A stretch of DNA of 64,000 nt, from positions 37,765,665 through 37,829,664 of the forward strand of contig NC_065570.1 in assembly GCF_937616625.2 (NCBI RefSeq), written 5' to 3'. Made by a program: the position numbers and the translations under genes. Each line of letters begins with the position of its first letter. Positions within the stretch are counted from its first letter, which is position 1. The notes beneath the pieces are model-generated. The model had not been told where the DNA came from, searched no databases, and saw only the letters and a program-made list of their open reading frames with translations. Of this stretch, positions 1-11,936 are shown in pieces. This DNA is from Mercurialis annua. Taxonomy: Eukaryota > Streptophyta > Magnoliopsida > Malpighiales > Euphorbiaceae.

Positions 1-1
1 G

Positions 2-358
2 GACTTCAATCTCCAAACGGATATGATCCTTCAATCCCTTCCGGAATCATATGGTAATTTCATCACGAATTACTATATGAATCGGATAGAATGTACACTT
101 GCCTAGTTATCAAACATGTTGATAACTGCTGAAAAGAATAATGTTAAGGGAAAGGAAGTTTCTCTTGTGGTTGCTTCTTCTAGTAAGACTAAGAAGAAGA
201 AAACTAAGAAGAATGTTTTGAAGGCCCAAAAAGCCATTGCGAAAAAGAAGGGCACCTCAGAGAACAAAGGAAAATGTTTCTTTTGTGAAGGCGAGGGACA
301 TTGGAAACGAAATTGCCCCAAGTATTTGGAATCCAAGGGCAAGAACAAGAAGAATTAG
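2..358 (+). pseudogene. gag: copia gag, C-terminal part with CCHC zinc knuckle
   Basis: Gag forms the virus-like particle and binds the element RNA. Frame 2 opens at the window edge with the end of the capsid-type domain (residues such as LQSLPESYGNFI), is broken by TAG at 104-106, and continues from about 116 through a Lys-rich stretch to a zinc knuckle at 275-316 (C-FF-C-EGEG-H-WKRN-C, the CX2CX4HX4C pattern). It stops with TAG at 356-358. The protease frame that follows is the same frame, so gag and pol were probably one polyprotein. The second stop could be decay or a programmed readthrough site; because the first stop is plainly damage, I favour decay. Confidence 0.9.
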
Positions 359-373
359 AATCCCGGTGAGGGT

Positions 374-805
374 ATGTCAATTTCTTGTTATTTCAATTCC
401 AATAACGATAGCTCGTCCAAAGCTTGGGTATTAGATACCGGAGCTAGTTCTCACATTTGTTCATCCTTACAGGATCTAGTAAATGAGAGGAAGTTGGACA
501 AGGACGAAGTGATCTTGAAGCTTGGAAATAACGCAAGCGTTGCGGCTAAAGCTATAGGATCATCTTCTATTTTGTTGTATAAACATGTTTTGTATTTGAA
601 TAATGTTTTGTACTTACCAAACGCTTATAGAAATATCATGTCCATATCTTGTATGACAAGATTAGGGTATGATTTCCTATTTACAAAGGATGTTTGTAAA
701 ATTATCTATGATAATAAAATCGTTGGTTATGGGATGTTTGTAAAATTATCTATGATAATAAAATCATTGGTTATGGTTATGTACAAAACGGTCTTTATTG
801 TATAA
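374..805 (+). pseudogene. pol: copia pol, aspartic protease region (frameshifted)
   Basis: The retroelement aspartic protease cleaves the Gag-Pol polyprotein. The open stretch begins in the same frame as gag. It carries the catalytic motif WVLDTGASSHIC (Asp-Thr-Gly) about 20 residues in, followed by the family's usual glycine-rich and LYLPNAYRNIMS-like segment. The frame is genuine to about position 733. A 44-bp tandem duplication (690-733 and 734-777) then shifts it, so the last ~25 residues before the stop at 805 are out-of-frame noise. The true continuation lies in frame 1 from about 775. The Met at 374 is only the first ATG after the stop at 356, not a supported native start. Confidence 0.88.
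690..777 (+). repeat. 44-bp tandem duplication that breaks pol
   Basis: Bases 690-733 and 734-777 are nearly identical, both beginning ATGTTTGTAAAATTATC. They differ at one internal base and at the last two. Since 44 is not a multiple of three, the second copy throws pol from frame 2 into frame 1. Removing one copy on paper would reconnect protease with integrase, so this is a secondary lesion, not family structure. Confidence 0.93.
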
Positions 806-3462
806 ATGAAGATGTTAGCAATACAAATAATGTTTTAGAAATAAATACCATAAGTGATCAAACCTCGAAACAATTATGGCACTTACGATTAGGACATATT
901 GCGGAAGATAGACTTAACAAGTTGGATAAGATGGGAATCTTGGGCAATCTTGATTCAACATCAATTTCAACTTGTGAGTCATGTCTTAAAGGAAAAATGA
1001 CCCGATCACCCTTTGTGGGACAAAGTGGTAGAGCCAAAGATATTTTGGAAATCATACATAGTGATGTATGTGGTCCATTTAAAGAAATGGCATGAGGTGG
1101 TTATTTATACTTCATTACCTTCAGCGATGATTTATCACGGTATGGGTATGTTGTTCTTATGAAGAACAAGAGTGAAGCTTTTGAAAAATTCAAAGATTTC
1201 AAAAATGAAGTAGAAAACCAAATTGGAAAAGGTATTAAAATCCTACGATCTGATCGAGGAGGTGAATACTTGAGTACGGAGTTTGGTACATTCTTAAGAG
1301 AATGCGGTATTATTTCCCAACTGACTCCTCCGGGAACACCACAGTTTAATGGTGTATCGGAACGGAGGAATCGTACATTATTAGACATGGTACGATCAAT
1401 GATGAGCTATACTGATTTACCCATTTCATTATGGGGTCATGCACTTCTTAGCGCAAATTATATTCTAAATCGAGTACCAACTAAATCCGCTCCGAGAATA
1501 CCTTATACGATATGGTATGGTAAGGAACCAAGTCTTAAGCATATTAAGATTTGGGGATGTTCGGCATATATCAAAAAGTTGATAACCGACAAGTTGGAAT
1601 CAAGATCAATCATGGGAAGGTTCGTTGGTTATCCTAAAAACAGTTTAGGATATTATTTCTATATTCCGTCAGAGCAAACAATCGTTGTTAGTCGGGATGC
1701 CCATTTTCTTGAAAAAGAGTTTATTCAAGAAGGTGGAAAAGGAAGGAATATTGAATTAGATGAGGAGTCATCTAAAAACCAAGAAAATGATACAATGGAG
1801 ATTGATCAAACCCATAGTGAACCAAAATTAGTAAAATCTATAGAAACACCTCGAAGATCAAGTAGAGTATCTTATCCACCGGAGAGATATGGTTTTCTTC
1901 ATGATATTCAAGAGTTGTTTATTCATGGAGAAAATGATCAAATTGTTGATCCTTCTACTTATGAAGAAGCTATATGTGATATAGATTCTTCAAGATGGCT
2001 TGAAGCTATGAAATCCGAAATGGATTCCATGTACAGTAACCAAGTCTGGGAGCTAGTCGATCCACCCAATGGTATTATACCAATAGGGAACAAATGGATC
2101 TTCAAGCGTAAAATTGGTGCTGATGGAAAAGTGGAGACTTTTAAAGCTAGGCTTGTTGCGAAAGGGTTTCGCCAAAGGCAAGGAGTCGATTATGAAGAGA
2201 CTTTCTCGCCTGTTTCCATGCTTAAGTCCATCCGGATTCTTCTTGCCATAGCTGCACATTTAGATTATGAGGTTTGGCAAATGGATGTCAAAACCGCATT
2301 CCTTAATGGATATATTGAGGAAGAAATCTATATGGAACAACCTAAGGGTTTTGAATCCGAAGAAGGTTCCAAGGTGTGTAAGCTTAAACGATCCATATAT
2401 GGATTGAAGCAAGCTTCGAGAAGTTGGAATCGTCGTTTTGATGAAGCTATAAAGAGTTACGAGTTTATCAAAAACGAAGATGAACCATGCGTTTACAAGA
2501 AGGTTAGTGGGAGCGCAATCACGTTCCTAGTCTTGTACGTAGATGACATTTTACTAATAGGAAATGATGTCGGTATGTTAACCTCTGTAAAGCTTTGGTT
2601 ATCCAAAACTTTCTCCATGAAAGACCTCGGAGAAGCAACTTATATTCTCGGTATTAGACTCTATAGAGATAGATCTAAGAGAATAATAGGTCTCTCCCAA
2701 AGGCTTTACTTAGAAAAGATATTGAAGAAGTTCAATATGGAAAATTCTAAGAGAGGACTAATTCCCGTTAGGCATGGAATTCACCTTTCAAAGGATATGT
2801 CTCCAAAGACATCTGAGGAAAGAGATGAAATGGCAAAGATACCATATGCTTCGGCAATTGGTAGTCTTATGTACGCTATGTTGTGTACCAGGCCGGATAT
2901 TGCCTATGCGGTTAGTTTAACTAGCCGATATCAATCCAATCCAGGTTCGGAACACTGGATGACTGTTCAGAATATCTTTAAGTACTTGAGAAGGACTAAA
3001 GATATGATCTTAACATATGGAGGAGGTGATCTACAAATAGACGGCTTTACAGATTATGATTTTCAATCAGATATAGACGATCGTAAGTCTATATCCGGAT
3101 TCGTATTCACATATAATGGAGGAGCAGTGAGTTGGAAGAGTTCCAAACAAGAAACCACTGCAGATTCCACCACAGAGGCTGAGTATATTGCGGCATCAGA
3201 TGCTGCAAAGGAAGCTGTTTGGATTAGGAAGTTCGTTTCTGAACTTGGTGTGGTTCCTACCATTGAGTCGGCGGTTCCTCTTTTCTGCGACAACAATGGT
3301 GCTATAGCCCAGGCAAAGGAACCCCGGTCTCACCAGAAATCCAAACACATAGAAAGGCGCTATCATATCATCCGAGAGATTGTTGGAAAGGGAGATGTGT
3401 CTCTCCAAAAGATAGCATCAGCCGATAACACGGCTGACCCACTGACAAAGCCCATGACCTAG
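775..3462 (+). pseudogene. pol: copia pol: integrase, reverse transcriptase, RNase H
   Basis: Frame 1 encodes the rest of Pol. The integrase zinc-binding region has LWHLRLGH and later CESC. The DDE core has Asp at 1063-1065 (HSDVCGP), Asp at 1252-1254 (LRSDRGGEY) and Glu at 1360-1362 (SERRNRTLL), with 35 residues between the last two. RT follows from about 1990, with QMDVKTAFLNG near 2278 and the catalytic YVDD at 2536-2547. RNase H has acidic residues in FTDYDFQSD, TEAEYIA and CDNNGAIA and ends ADPLTKPMT. A TGA at 1093-1095 interrupts integrase, probably a decayed CGA arginine codon. From 1096 to the TAG at 3460-3462 the frame is fully open, and its first Met is at 1159. All three copia copies have a TAG at this end, so this stop is native. 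Together with the upstream frameshift, the gene is dead as it stands. Confidence 0.96.
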
Positions 3463-3525
3463 AGTCAATTAGATTTACATCTTGAGAAGATGGGGCTTAG
3501 ATATAGTAGCCAATGGCACTAGTGC

Positions 3526-3535
3526 AAGTGGGAGA
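3526..3535 (+). promoter_or_regulatory. polypurine tract of element C
   Basis: AAGTGGGAGA lies two bases before the 3' LTR, the standard place for the plus-strand DNA primer. The same tract is found beside the matching LTRs of elements A and B on the other strand. Confidence 0.88.
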
Positions 3536-4735
3536 TTGTTAGTAGTATGTGCCCTAGGGCCATTTTGTATTTATACTTGTATAAACAAATCCCATTGGCA
3601 ATGACATATATGTTTTATTTGAACTAAGTGCCTCATCAACTAAGTGTTTATTTATTGCATATTGTCCTTATCACATTGTGATAGAATCTATTCTTAAGGT
3701 GTTGAGAATATGAGTGACAGATTCTATTATACAAGTGATCTAAATAACCGTTCATGATCAATGGGGTCCTACGAATAAGGGCATCGTATTATCCTGGAAA
3801 GATTGTCACCTCTGTTTATTCTCCTGATTAGTAAGGAGTTACTAATTATAGGAAGTAGCGAGTCTCATACTACTTGATGGAGATCAGGATAAACATGTGG
3901 ACACTCAAGATGTTGAGTGGGTTGAACAAGTGACGCTAGATGACTTATACATGGTATTTCATCAAAGTCAATTTAATGTCATCTAGTTCATAATTGTACG
4001 TATGTCCTTTGACTTGCGGTGACACTATCTTGTATATAGGTGATTAGAGTTTGATACTCCTTATCCCTAGATCTTTCATGAGCTAGGGTCGCGGGATGTG
4101 TTGGCTCTAGTTAGTTGTATATAGAGATAGGGGTTTAACCAAGAGAGGATTTATCACTCCGGATGAACGGAGAAAAGATTCTATGCTATCTCAAATTGTT
4201 CTTGATGGATGATAAAACCTGCGCGGGTGTATATGACTTACTTAGAAAGTTGTTTCTAGAGGAAGCCATATTTATCAAGAATAAGAACTGAGATGAGGTC
4301 ATATGATTAACATAAACAGTGTTTGACTTAACCGTGACACTAGTCGAGATCAGAATCTTAGATGAAGGGAATTTTGAGTGTACGGTAATTATGAACATTG
4401 GTTCACAAAGAATGCATCGAAACATTCATATCTATTTGGGGGTCGTGATATGTTGCTAGACGTCACTCACGATCTACGAGAATTAATAATTAATGGGATT
4501 TAATTATTTAATATAAGAAAGGCGTTTCTTATGACTCTCGTTGCCATATAGATGTGAACCTATTTAGTCACACACAATAAGGTGTGCAACCGATTGAGTT
4601 TACGAGAGATCGATTTCATATAGATACTTGCATATCTCGGAAATTAATCTAAGATGAAAAATAAGTATAAATTAGGGACTAATTTGTAAGAGTTATAAAT
4701 TAGTAGGCACCTAATTGTATTTTATCCAAGTTAAT

Positions 4736-4886
4736 GTGATGATGTCACGATAATGTCATGTGATGATGTCACGATGATGTCATATGATGATGTCACGATG
4801 ATGTCATGTGATGATGTCACGATGATGTCATGTGATGATGTCACGATGATGTCATATGATGATGTCACGTGATGATGTCATGTATG
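4736..4886 (+). repeat. 24-bp minisatellite in LTR U3
   Basis: About six imperfect copies of a 24-bp unit of the type GTGATGATGTCAC followed by GATGATGTCAT. Each unit carries two TGATGTCA octamers, one base from the TGACGTCA CRE/bZIP palindrome. The last units also create a CACGTG G-box core near 4867. Lying 200-350 bp upstream of the TATA box, it may act as an enhancer; that role is inferred from motif likeness only. Confidence 0.85.
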
Positions 4887-4892
4887 TCTCTG

Positions 4893-5083
4893 TGTGTGAC
4901 ACCTAGCATCCGACGTGTCAGAAGGTGGCAACACCTATGCTTGATGTGTGACACCTAGCATATGATGTGTCAGATGGTGGCAACACCTATGCTTGGTGTG
5001 TGACACCTAGCATGTGAGGTGTCGAATGGTGGCAACACCTTTGCTTGGCGTGTGACACCTAGCATGTGAGGTGTTGAATTCTT
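4893..5083 (+). repeat. 52-bp tandem repeat in LTR U3, 3.6 copies
   Basis: Copies start at 4893, 4945, 4997 and 5049 with TGTGTGACACCTAGCAT (the fourth begins CGTGTGAC). The fourth copy is cut short at about 5083. The array lies directly upstream of the TATA box. Elements A and B carry only one to two related units, so copy number differs within the family. Confidence 0.88.
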
Positions 5084-5099
5084 AAGCAAAGCTCTACCC

Positions 5100-5107
5100 T
5101 ATAAATA
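5100..5107 (+). promoter_or_regulatory. TATA box of LTR promoter (element C)
   Basis: TATAAATA in the context CCCTATAAATAGAGG matches the plant TATA consensus. It lies ~440 bp before the LTR end, after the U3 repeats. Transcription would start about 30 bp downstream, near 5130, which would set the U3/R border. The A LTRs have the same box. Confidence 0.82.
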
Positions 5108-5539
5108 GAGGTTGCCTTTGCTCATTCTAAACACACCACACTTAAGAGAGCATATTTGAAGGAGTTCAAGTAGTCATCAATCACAGAAAAGCTTGGAGAA
5201 AGTTTTTCATACAACCCAGCAAAGACGTAATCGAGGCGAGAGTTTGAGCTTAGGGTTGCTCGGCAAGAGAAACTCTTGCAGATTACTTCAAGGCGAGGAT
5301 TCAATCGGACGCATACTCGTGTGGACGAGCTTGAGGTCGCCGTACTATCGGGACTACAAGAATCGTTGGAGAATCGACATAGGTATTCTTCTTACGGTTT
5401 CTAGATGCGTGCTTTAATTACTAGATGATACGACGATCCATTTGTTATTGATATGATAAATTTCTGGATCCGAATTGTTTGAATTCCAATTTCGAATTGA
5501 AATATACGATTCGGACCCTCACGTCCCGCTGCACCAACA

Positions 5540-8500
5540 GTTTCAAGTCTCTTTAACACGTCATTTCGATTACCATGATTATGTCGCGTCACTAGTGTCT
5601 CTAACGCGTCGTTCTGATTACCTAAGCATGGTTGATTATAATACGCAAAGTGTGCGTGAAAAGTGACCATAAACTAGTATGTCGCGTCTTAATTCTCTAC
5701 GTGTCGTTCCGATTACCTAAGCATGGTTAAGTTATTTTACGCAAAGTGTGCATGCAAAGTGCACTAGATTAGTATGTCGCTTCTCAAGTCTCTTTAACGC
5801 GTGTTTCGATTATTTAAGCATGGTAAGGTTATTATTACGCAAAGTGTGCATGAAAAGTGACGCTAGATTAGTATATCACGACTCAAGTCTCTTTAACGCG
5901 TCGTTCCGATTACCTAAGCATGGTTAGGTTATATTACGCAAAGTGTGCATGAAAAGGGACGCTAGATTAGTATGTCGCGTCTCAAGTCTCTTTAATGCGT
6001 CGTTCCGATTACCTAAGCATAGTTAGGTTATATTACGCAAAGTGTGCGTGAAAAATGTTGTTAGAGTAGTATGGTGCATCTTAAGTTTCTTTAATGCGTC
6101 GTTCCGATAACCTAAGCAAGGTTAGGTTTTATTACGCAAAGTGTGCTTGAAAAGTGACGCTAGATTAGTATGTCATGTCGTAACTCTCTTTAATGCGTCG
6201 TTCTGATTACCTAAGTATGGTTGGGTTATTTTACGCAAAGTATGCGTGAAAAGTGAAGCTAGATTAGTATGTCGGGTCTCAAGTCTCTTTAACGCGTTGT
6301 TCTGATTACCTAAGCATGGTTATGTTATATTACTCCAAGTGCGCGTTAAAAGAGTCGCTAGATTAGTATGTCGCGTCACAAGTCTCTTTCACGATTCGTT
6401 ACGATTACCTAAGCATGGTTAGTTATATTATGCAAAATGTGCGTAAAAAGTGACGCTATATTAGTATGGCGCGTCTCAAGTCTCTTTAACGCGTCGTTTC
6501 GATTAGAATTCTTTTGTCACGTTACAAGTCTGTCTAACACGTCATTCCGATAACCAAAGTATGGTTAGGTTATATTGCGCAAAGTGTGCGTGGAAATATA
6601 CAATAGATTAGTATGTTGCGTCTCAAGTCTCTTTAACGCGTCGTTCCGATTACCTAAATATGGCTAGGTTATTTTACACAAAGTGTGCGTGAAAAGTAAC
6701 GCTAGATTAGTATGTCGCGTCTCAAGTCTCTGTAACGGGTCGTTCCGATTACCTAAGCATGGTTAGGTTATTTTACGCAAAGTTTGCGTGAAAAGTGACG
6801 CTAGATTAGTATGTCGTGTCTCAAGTCTCTTTAACGCGTCGTTCCGAATACCTAAGCATGGCTAGGTATATATTATGCGATGTGTGTGTGAAAACTGTTG
6901 TAAGGTTAGTATGTCGCATCTCAAGTCTCGATAACGCGTCATTCCGATAACCTAAGCATGGTTAGGTTATATTATCAAAGAGTGCGTGAATAGTGGCGCT
7001 AGATTAGTATGTCGCGTCTCAAGTCTCTTTAACGCGTCGTTCCGATTACCTACGCATGGCTAGGTTATATTATGCAATGTCTGCGTGAAAACTGTTGTAA
7101 GGTTAGTATGTTTCTCTTCAACGCATCGTTCCGATTACCTAAGCATGGTTAGGTTATATTACGCAAAGAGTGCGTGAATAGTGACGCTAGATTAGTATGT
7201 CGCGTCTCAAGTCTCTTTAAAGCGTCGTTCCGATTGCCTAAGCATGGTTTGGTTATATTACGCAAAATGTGAGTGAAAAGTGACGCTAAATTAGTATGAC
7301 GCATCTCAAGTCATTTTAACTGTCGTTCCGATTCCCAAAGCATGGTTAGGTTATATTACGCAAAGTGTGCGTAAAAATTGACGATAGATTTGTATGGCGC
7401 GTTTCAAGACTCTTTAAGGCGTAGTTTCGATTACCATGCTAATGCCGTTTAACAAATGTCTCTAACGCGTCGTTCTGAATCCCTTAGCATGGTTAGGTTA
7501 TTATGCAAAGTGTGCTTGAAAAGTGACGCTATATTAGAATTCCGTGCCTCAAGTCTCTATTACGCGTCGTTCCAATTACCTAAGTGCGTGAATAGTGACG
7601 CTTGATTACTATGTCACCTCACAAGTCTCTCTAACGCCTCGTTCCGATAACCTAAGCATGGTTAGGTTATATTAAGCAAAATGCGCGTGAAAAATGACGC
7701 CAGATTAGTATGTCGCGTCCAAAGTCTCTCTAACACGTCGTTCCGATTACCTAAGCATGGTTAGGTTGTTATACGCAAAGTGTGGGTGAAGGTTGACGCA
7801 ATGCATCGTTCCGATTACCTAAGCATGGTTTGGTTATATTACATAAAGTGTGGAAAAGTAACAATAGATTAGTATGTCGCGTATCAAGTCTTATTAACGC
7901 GTTGTTTCGATTACCTAAGCATAATTATGTTATTTAACGCAAAATGTGCTTGAAAAGTAACGCTAGATTAGTATGTCAAATCTCAAGTCTCTTTAACGCG
8001 TGTTCCGATTACCTAAGCGTGGTTAGGTTATATTACGCAAATTGTACGTGAAAAGTGACGCTATATTAGTATGTCGCTTCTCAAGTCTCTTTAACGCCTC
8101 ATTCCGATTACGTAAGCATGGTTAGGTTATATTTCGTAAAGTGTTCTTAAAAAGTGACGCTAGATTAGTATGTCGCGTCTCAAGTCTCTTTAATGCGTCG
8201 TTCTAATTACCTAAGCATGGTTAGGTTATATTACGTAAAATGTGCATGAAAAGTGACAAGTATGTTGTGTCTCAAGTCTCTTTAAGGCGTCGGTTCGATT
8301 ATCATGCGTATGTCGCATCTCAAGTCTCTCTAACGCATCGTTCCGATTAGCAAAGCATGGTTATTAGGTTATATTACGTAAAATGTGCATGAAAAGTGAC
8401 ACTAGGTTAGTATGTCGCGTCTCAAGTGTCTTTAACGCTTCGTTCCGATTACCTAAGCATGGTTAGGTATATTACGCAAAGAGTGCGTTAATAGTGACGA

Positions 8501-8708
8501 GAGATTAGTATGTCGCGTCACAAGTCTCTCAAATGCGTTGTTCCGATTACCTAGGCATGGTTAGGTTATATTACGCAAAGTGCGAGTGAAAAGTGACGCT
8601 AGATAAGTATGTCGCGTCGCAAGTCCCTCTATCGCGTAGTTCCGATTACCTAAGCATGGTTAGGTTATATTACGCAGAGTGTTCGTGAAAAGTGACGCTA
8701 GATTAGTG
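5540..8708 (+). repeat. 99-bp satellite array, forward orientation, block 1
   Basis: Roughly 32 tandem monomers. Landmarks of one monomer in order are ACGCAAAGTGTGCGT, GTGACGCTAGATTAGTATG, CGCGTCTCAAGTCTC, TTAACGCGTCGTTCC and CCTAAGCATGGTTAGG. The spacing of the GCAAAG landmark in intact monomers is 99 bp. Monomers differ by several to about 20 percent, with many short deletions, which suggests an old, unhomogenised stretch. Occasional 48-bp partial units (GATTACCATG then ATGTCGCGTC) give composite 147-bp steps, for example near 7430. No gene is present. Confidence 0.96.
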
Positions 8709-8746
8709 CGCCTTGAGAAGCGATATACTAATCTAACGTCACTTTT
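8688..8746. other. Satellite orientation switch (foldback junction), forward to reverse
   Basis: AAAAGTGACGCTAGATTAGT at 8688-8707 is matched by its near-perfect reverse complement at 8727-8746, with a 19-nt spacer that is itself reverse-orientation satellite. Left of it the monomers read forward, right of it they read reverse. The result is a short-spacer hairpin at the left edge of the inverted domain. Confidence 0.9.
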
Positions 8747-10927
8747 CACACACACCTTTCGTAACCTACCCATGCTTAGCTAATTGGAACGACACGTTAA
8801 AGAGACTTGAGACGAGACATACTAATCTAGCGTTACTTTTCTCGCACACTTTGCGTAATATAACCTTACCATTCTTAGGTAATCGGAACGACGCGTTAAA
8901 GAGACTTGAGAGGCGACACATTAATATAGCGTCACTTTTCACGCACTCTTTGGGTAATATCACCTAACCATGCTTAGGTAATCGGGACAACTCGTTTAAG
9001 AGAATGCGACATACTTATATAACCAAACCATGCTCAGGTAATCGGAACGACGCGTTAAACAGACTTGAGACGCGACATACTAATCTAGCGTCACTTTTCA
9101 CGCACGCTTTGCGTAATATAACCTAACAACGCGTTAAAGAGAATTGAGACGTGACGTACTAATTTAGCGTCACTTTTCACGCACCCTTTGCGTAATATAA
9201 CCATGCTTAGGTAATCAGAACGACGTCTTTGAGAGACTTGTGACGCGACATAAGCATGGTAATCGAAACGACTCGTTAAAGAGACTTGAGACGCGCCATT
9301 CTAATCTAGCGTCACTTTTCACGCACACTTTGCGTAATGTAACCTAACCATGTTTAGGTAATCGGAACGACGCGTTAAACCAAGCTTAGGTAATAGGAAC
9401 GACGCGTTACAGAGACTTGTGATACGACATTAGCATGGTAATCGAAACGACGAGTTTAAGTGACTTGAGACGCGACATACTAATCTACCATCACTTTTCA
9501 CACCAACTTTGCATAATATAACCTAACTATGCTTAGGTAATCGGAACGACACATTAAAGAGCCTTGAGACGCGACATACTAATCTAGCGTCACTTTTCAC
9601 GCACACCTTGCGTAATATTTCTGAATCATGCTTAGGTAATCGCAACGACGCATTAAAGAGACTTTAGACGTGATATACTAATGTAGCGTTACTTTTCTCG
9701 CACACTTTGCATAATATAACCTAACCATTCTTAGGTAATTAGAACGACGCGTTAAATAGACTTGAGACGCGACATACTAATCTAGCTTTACATTTCACGC
9801 ACTCTTTGCGTAATATAACCTAACCATAGCAAATTGGAACTATGCGTAAAAGAGACTTGAGATGCGACATACTAATCTATCGTCACTTTTCACGCACACT
9901 TTGCGTAATATAACTTAACCATGCTTAGGAAATTGCAATGACGCGTTAGAGAGATTTGAGATGCGACATACTAATCTAGCGACACTTTTCACGAACACTT
10001 TGCGTAATATAACCTAACCATGATTAGGTAATCGGAACGACGCAATAAAGAGACTCGTGACGCGAGATTAGCATGGTAATCGAAACGATGCGTTAAAGAG
10101 ATTTGGGACGAAACATACTAATCTAGCGTCACTTTATACGCACAGTTTGCGTAATATAACCTAACCATGCTTAGGTAATCGAAACGTCGGGTTAAAGAGA
10201 CTTGAGATAAGACATACTAATCTAGCGTCACTTTTCACACAAACTTTGCTTAATATAACCTAACCATGCTTAGGTAATCGGAACGACGCGTTAAAGAGAC
10301 TTTTGACGCGACATACTTAATCTATTGATCCTTTTCACGCACACTTTGCGTAATATAACCTAACCATGCTTTGGTAATTGATGCGACGCGTTAGAGAGAC
10401 TTGTGACTCGACATAAGCATGGTAATCAAAATGACGCGTTAAAGAGACTTGAGACGCGACATACTAATCTAGCGTCACTTTTCACACAAACTTTGCGTAA
10501 TATAACCTAGCCATGCTTAGGTAATCGGAACGACGCATTAAAGAGCCTTGAGACGCGACATACTAATCCAGCGTCACTTTTCTCGCACACATTGCGTAAT
10601 ATAACCTAACCATGCTTAGGTAATCGGAGACTTTGCGTAATATAACCTAACCATTCTTGGGTATTAGGAACGGCGCGTTAAAGAGACTTGAGACGCGACA
10701 TACTAATCTAGCGTAACTTTTCACGCACACTATGCGTAATATAACCAAACCATGCTTAGGTAATCGGAACTATGCGTTAAAGAGACTTGAGACGCGACAT
10801 ACTAATCTATCGTGACTTTTCACGCACAATTTGCGTAATATAACCAAACCATGCTTAGATAATCGGAACAACACGCTAAAGAGAATTGAGACGCGACATA
10901 CTATTCTAGCATCACTTTTCACGCACA
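8709..10927 (-). repeat. 99-bp satellite array, reverse orientation, block 2
   Basis: The same monomer read on the minus strand (landmarks AACCATGCTTAGGTAATCGG, AAGAGACTTGAGACGCGACA, TTTTCACGCACACTTTGCGT). Composite 147-bp units (GACATAAGCATGGTAATCGA) recur, for example near 9240, 9430, 10060 and 10410. The array stops at ACGCACAC (about 10928), where the copia nest begins, and resumes in the same monomer phase at 23020. Confidence 0.95.
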
Positions 10928-11069
10928 CACCAAGCAAAGGTGTTGCCACCCCATGACACCTTTCATGTGGTGACATCATATAGGTGATGTCATCATATGA
11001 CATCACATATAAGCTTATTTTCTTATCTCATTACATCACCATGACATCATCATTCCATTAACTTATGAT
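10928..11069 (-). repeat. LTR fragment of B (left of inserted element A)
   Basis: It matches the U3 repeat region of the A LTRs (compare about 18462-18610): CACCAAGCAAAGGTG, the TGACACCTTTCAT block and the TGATGTCATCATATGACATC stretch. The TATA box and R-U5 end are missing. It ends at the ATGAT target site. Confidence 0.93.
11065..11069. repeat. Target-site duplication ATGAT, left copy
   Basis: ATGAT directly precedes the terminal TGTTGG of element A and is repeated at 19934-19938 after its terminal CTAACA. A 5-bp duplication is standard for copia integration. It proves that A inserted into the LTR of B. Confidence 0.95.
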
Positions 11070-11527
11070 TGTTGGCGCAGTGGGAGGCGCGGGTCCGAAT
11101 CGTATATTTCAATTCAAAATCGAAATTCCAACAATCCGGATCCTAAAGTTAATCATATCGACAACAAATGGATCGTCGTATCGTTTAGTAATTAAAGCAC
11201 GCATCTAGGAATCGTAAGAAGAATACCTATGTCGATTCTCCAACGATTCTTGTAGTCCCGAAAATACGGCGACCTCAAGCTCGTCCACACGAGTATGCGT
11301 CCGATTGAATCCTCGCCTTGAAGTAATCCTGCAAGAGTTCCTCTTGCCGAGCAGCCCTAAGCTCAAACTCTCGCCGCGATCACTACCTTGCTCGGATGTA
11401 TGAAAAACGTCGCCAAGTTTTTCCCGTGATTGATGAATACTTGAACTCCTTCAAGTGCTTTCTCTCTCTACAACTTTGTAGTAAGATGTGTGTTGTGTGG
11501 TATCGTGAAATGAGCAAGGACATGCTC

Positions 11528-11535
11528 TATTTATA
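11528..11535 (-). promoter_or_regulatory. TATA box, 3' LTR of A
   Basis: TATAAATA on the minus strand, in the same LTR position as the box of element C (5100-5107). Confidence 0.75.
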
Positions 11536-11936
11536 GGCTAGAGCATGCCTTAAGAATGCAACACCTTGCATGCTAGGTGTCACACACCAAGCAAAGGTGT
11601 TACCACCATGTGACACCTTTCATATGGTGACATCGCATAGGTGACATCATATAGGTGATGTCATCATATGACATCACATATATGACATTGGCTTATCTCA
11701 TTACATCATCACCATGACATCATCATTCCATTAGCTAATGATTAGTCATTTAAGTATCATTAATTACACTAATTAATTACTTAAACCTTTTAATCATAAA
11801 ACTTGGTTAAAATATAATTAGGTTCCTACTAATTTATAACTCTTATAAATTAGTCCCTAATTAATATGGACATAATACAATTAGGTTCCTACTAATTTAT
11901 AACTCTTACAAATTAGTCCCTAATTTGTACTTGTTT

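Larger units (their letters stand above)
1..5539 (+). mobile_element. Ty1/copia LTR retrotransposon C, 3' part (5' end outside window)
   Basis: The element reads gag end, protease, integrase, RT, RNase H, polypurine tract and 3' LTR, the domain order of Ty1/copia (integrase before RT). The 5' LTR, primer-binding site and most of gag lie left of the window. The LTR ends in CCAACA and is followed at once by 99-bp satellite, so the element sits inside the satellite array. The integrase and RT wording and the ~2 kb LTR resemble the plant Angela/Bare-1 lineage; that lineage call is from memory of the family, not a search. The copy cannot work by itself: there are stops in gag and integrase and a frameshifting duplication after protease. 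The first bases after the LTR (GTTTC, 5540-5544) are the expected right target duplication; its left partner is outside the window. Confidence 0.96.
3537..5539 (+). repeat. 3' LTR of copia element C
   Basis: The LTR is 2003 bp, starting TGTTAGTAGTATG right after the polypurine tract and ending CCAACA at the satellite boundary. The reverse-strand LTRs of A (11070-13022, 17942-19933) align with it over most of its length, which fixes both ends. U3 holds two blocks of tandem repeats (4736-4886 and 4893-5083) just upstream of a strong TATA box at 5100. The A LTRs carry fewer copies of these repeats, which accounts for part of the difference in LTR length. No coding function is seen; small open frames inside it are chance. 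Confidence 0.95.

Noticed and set aside
356..358. TAG between gag and pol in the same frame as a programmed readthrough site
   Set aside because: Gag already carries a decay stop at 104-106 and the copy has other lesions; without intact relatives the stop is best read as damage.
3460..3462. Nonsense mutation at the end of pol
   Set aside because: A and B have a TAG at the same place after the same KPMT-type end, so it is the family's normal stop.
5193..5670. Short open frames on both strands at the LTR end and satellite border
   Set aside because: They overlap the U5 end of an LTR and cross into satellite; no recognisable protein features.
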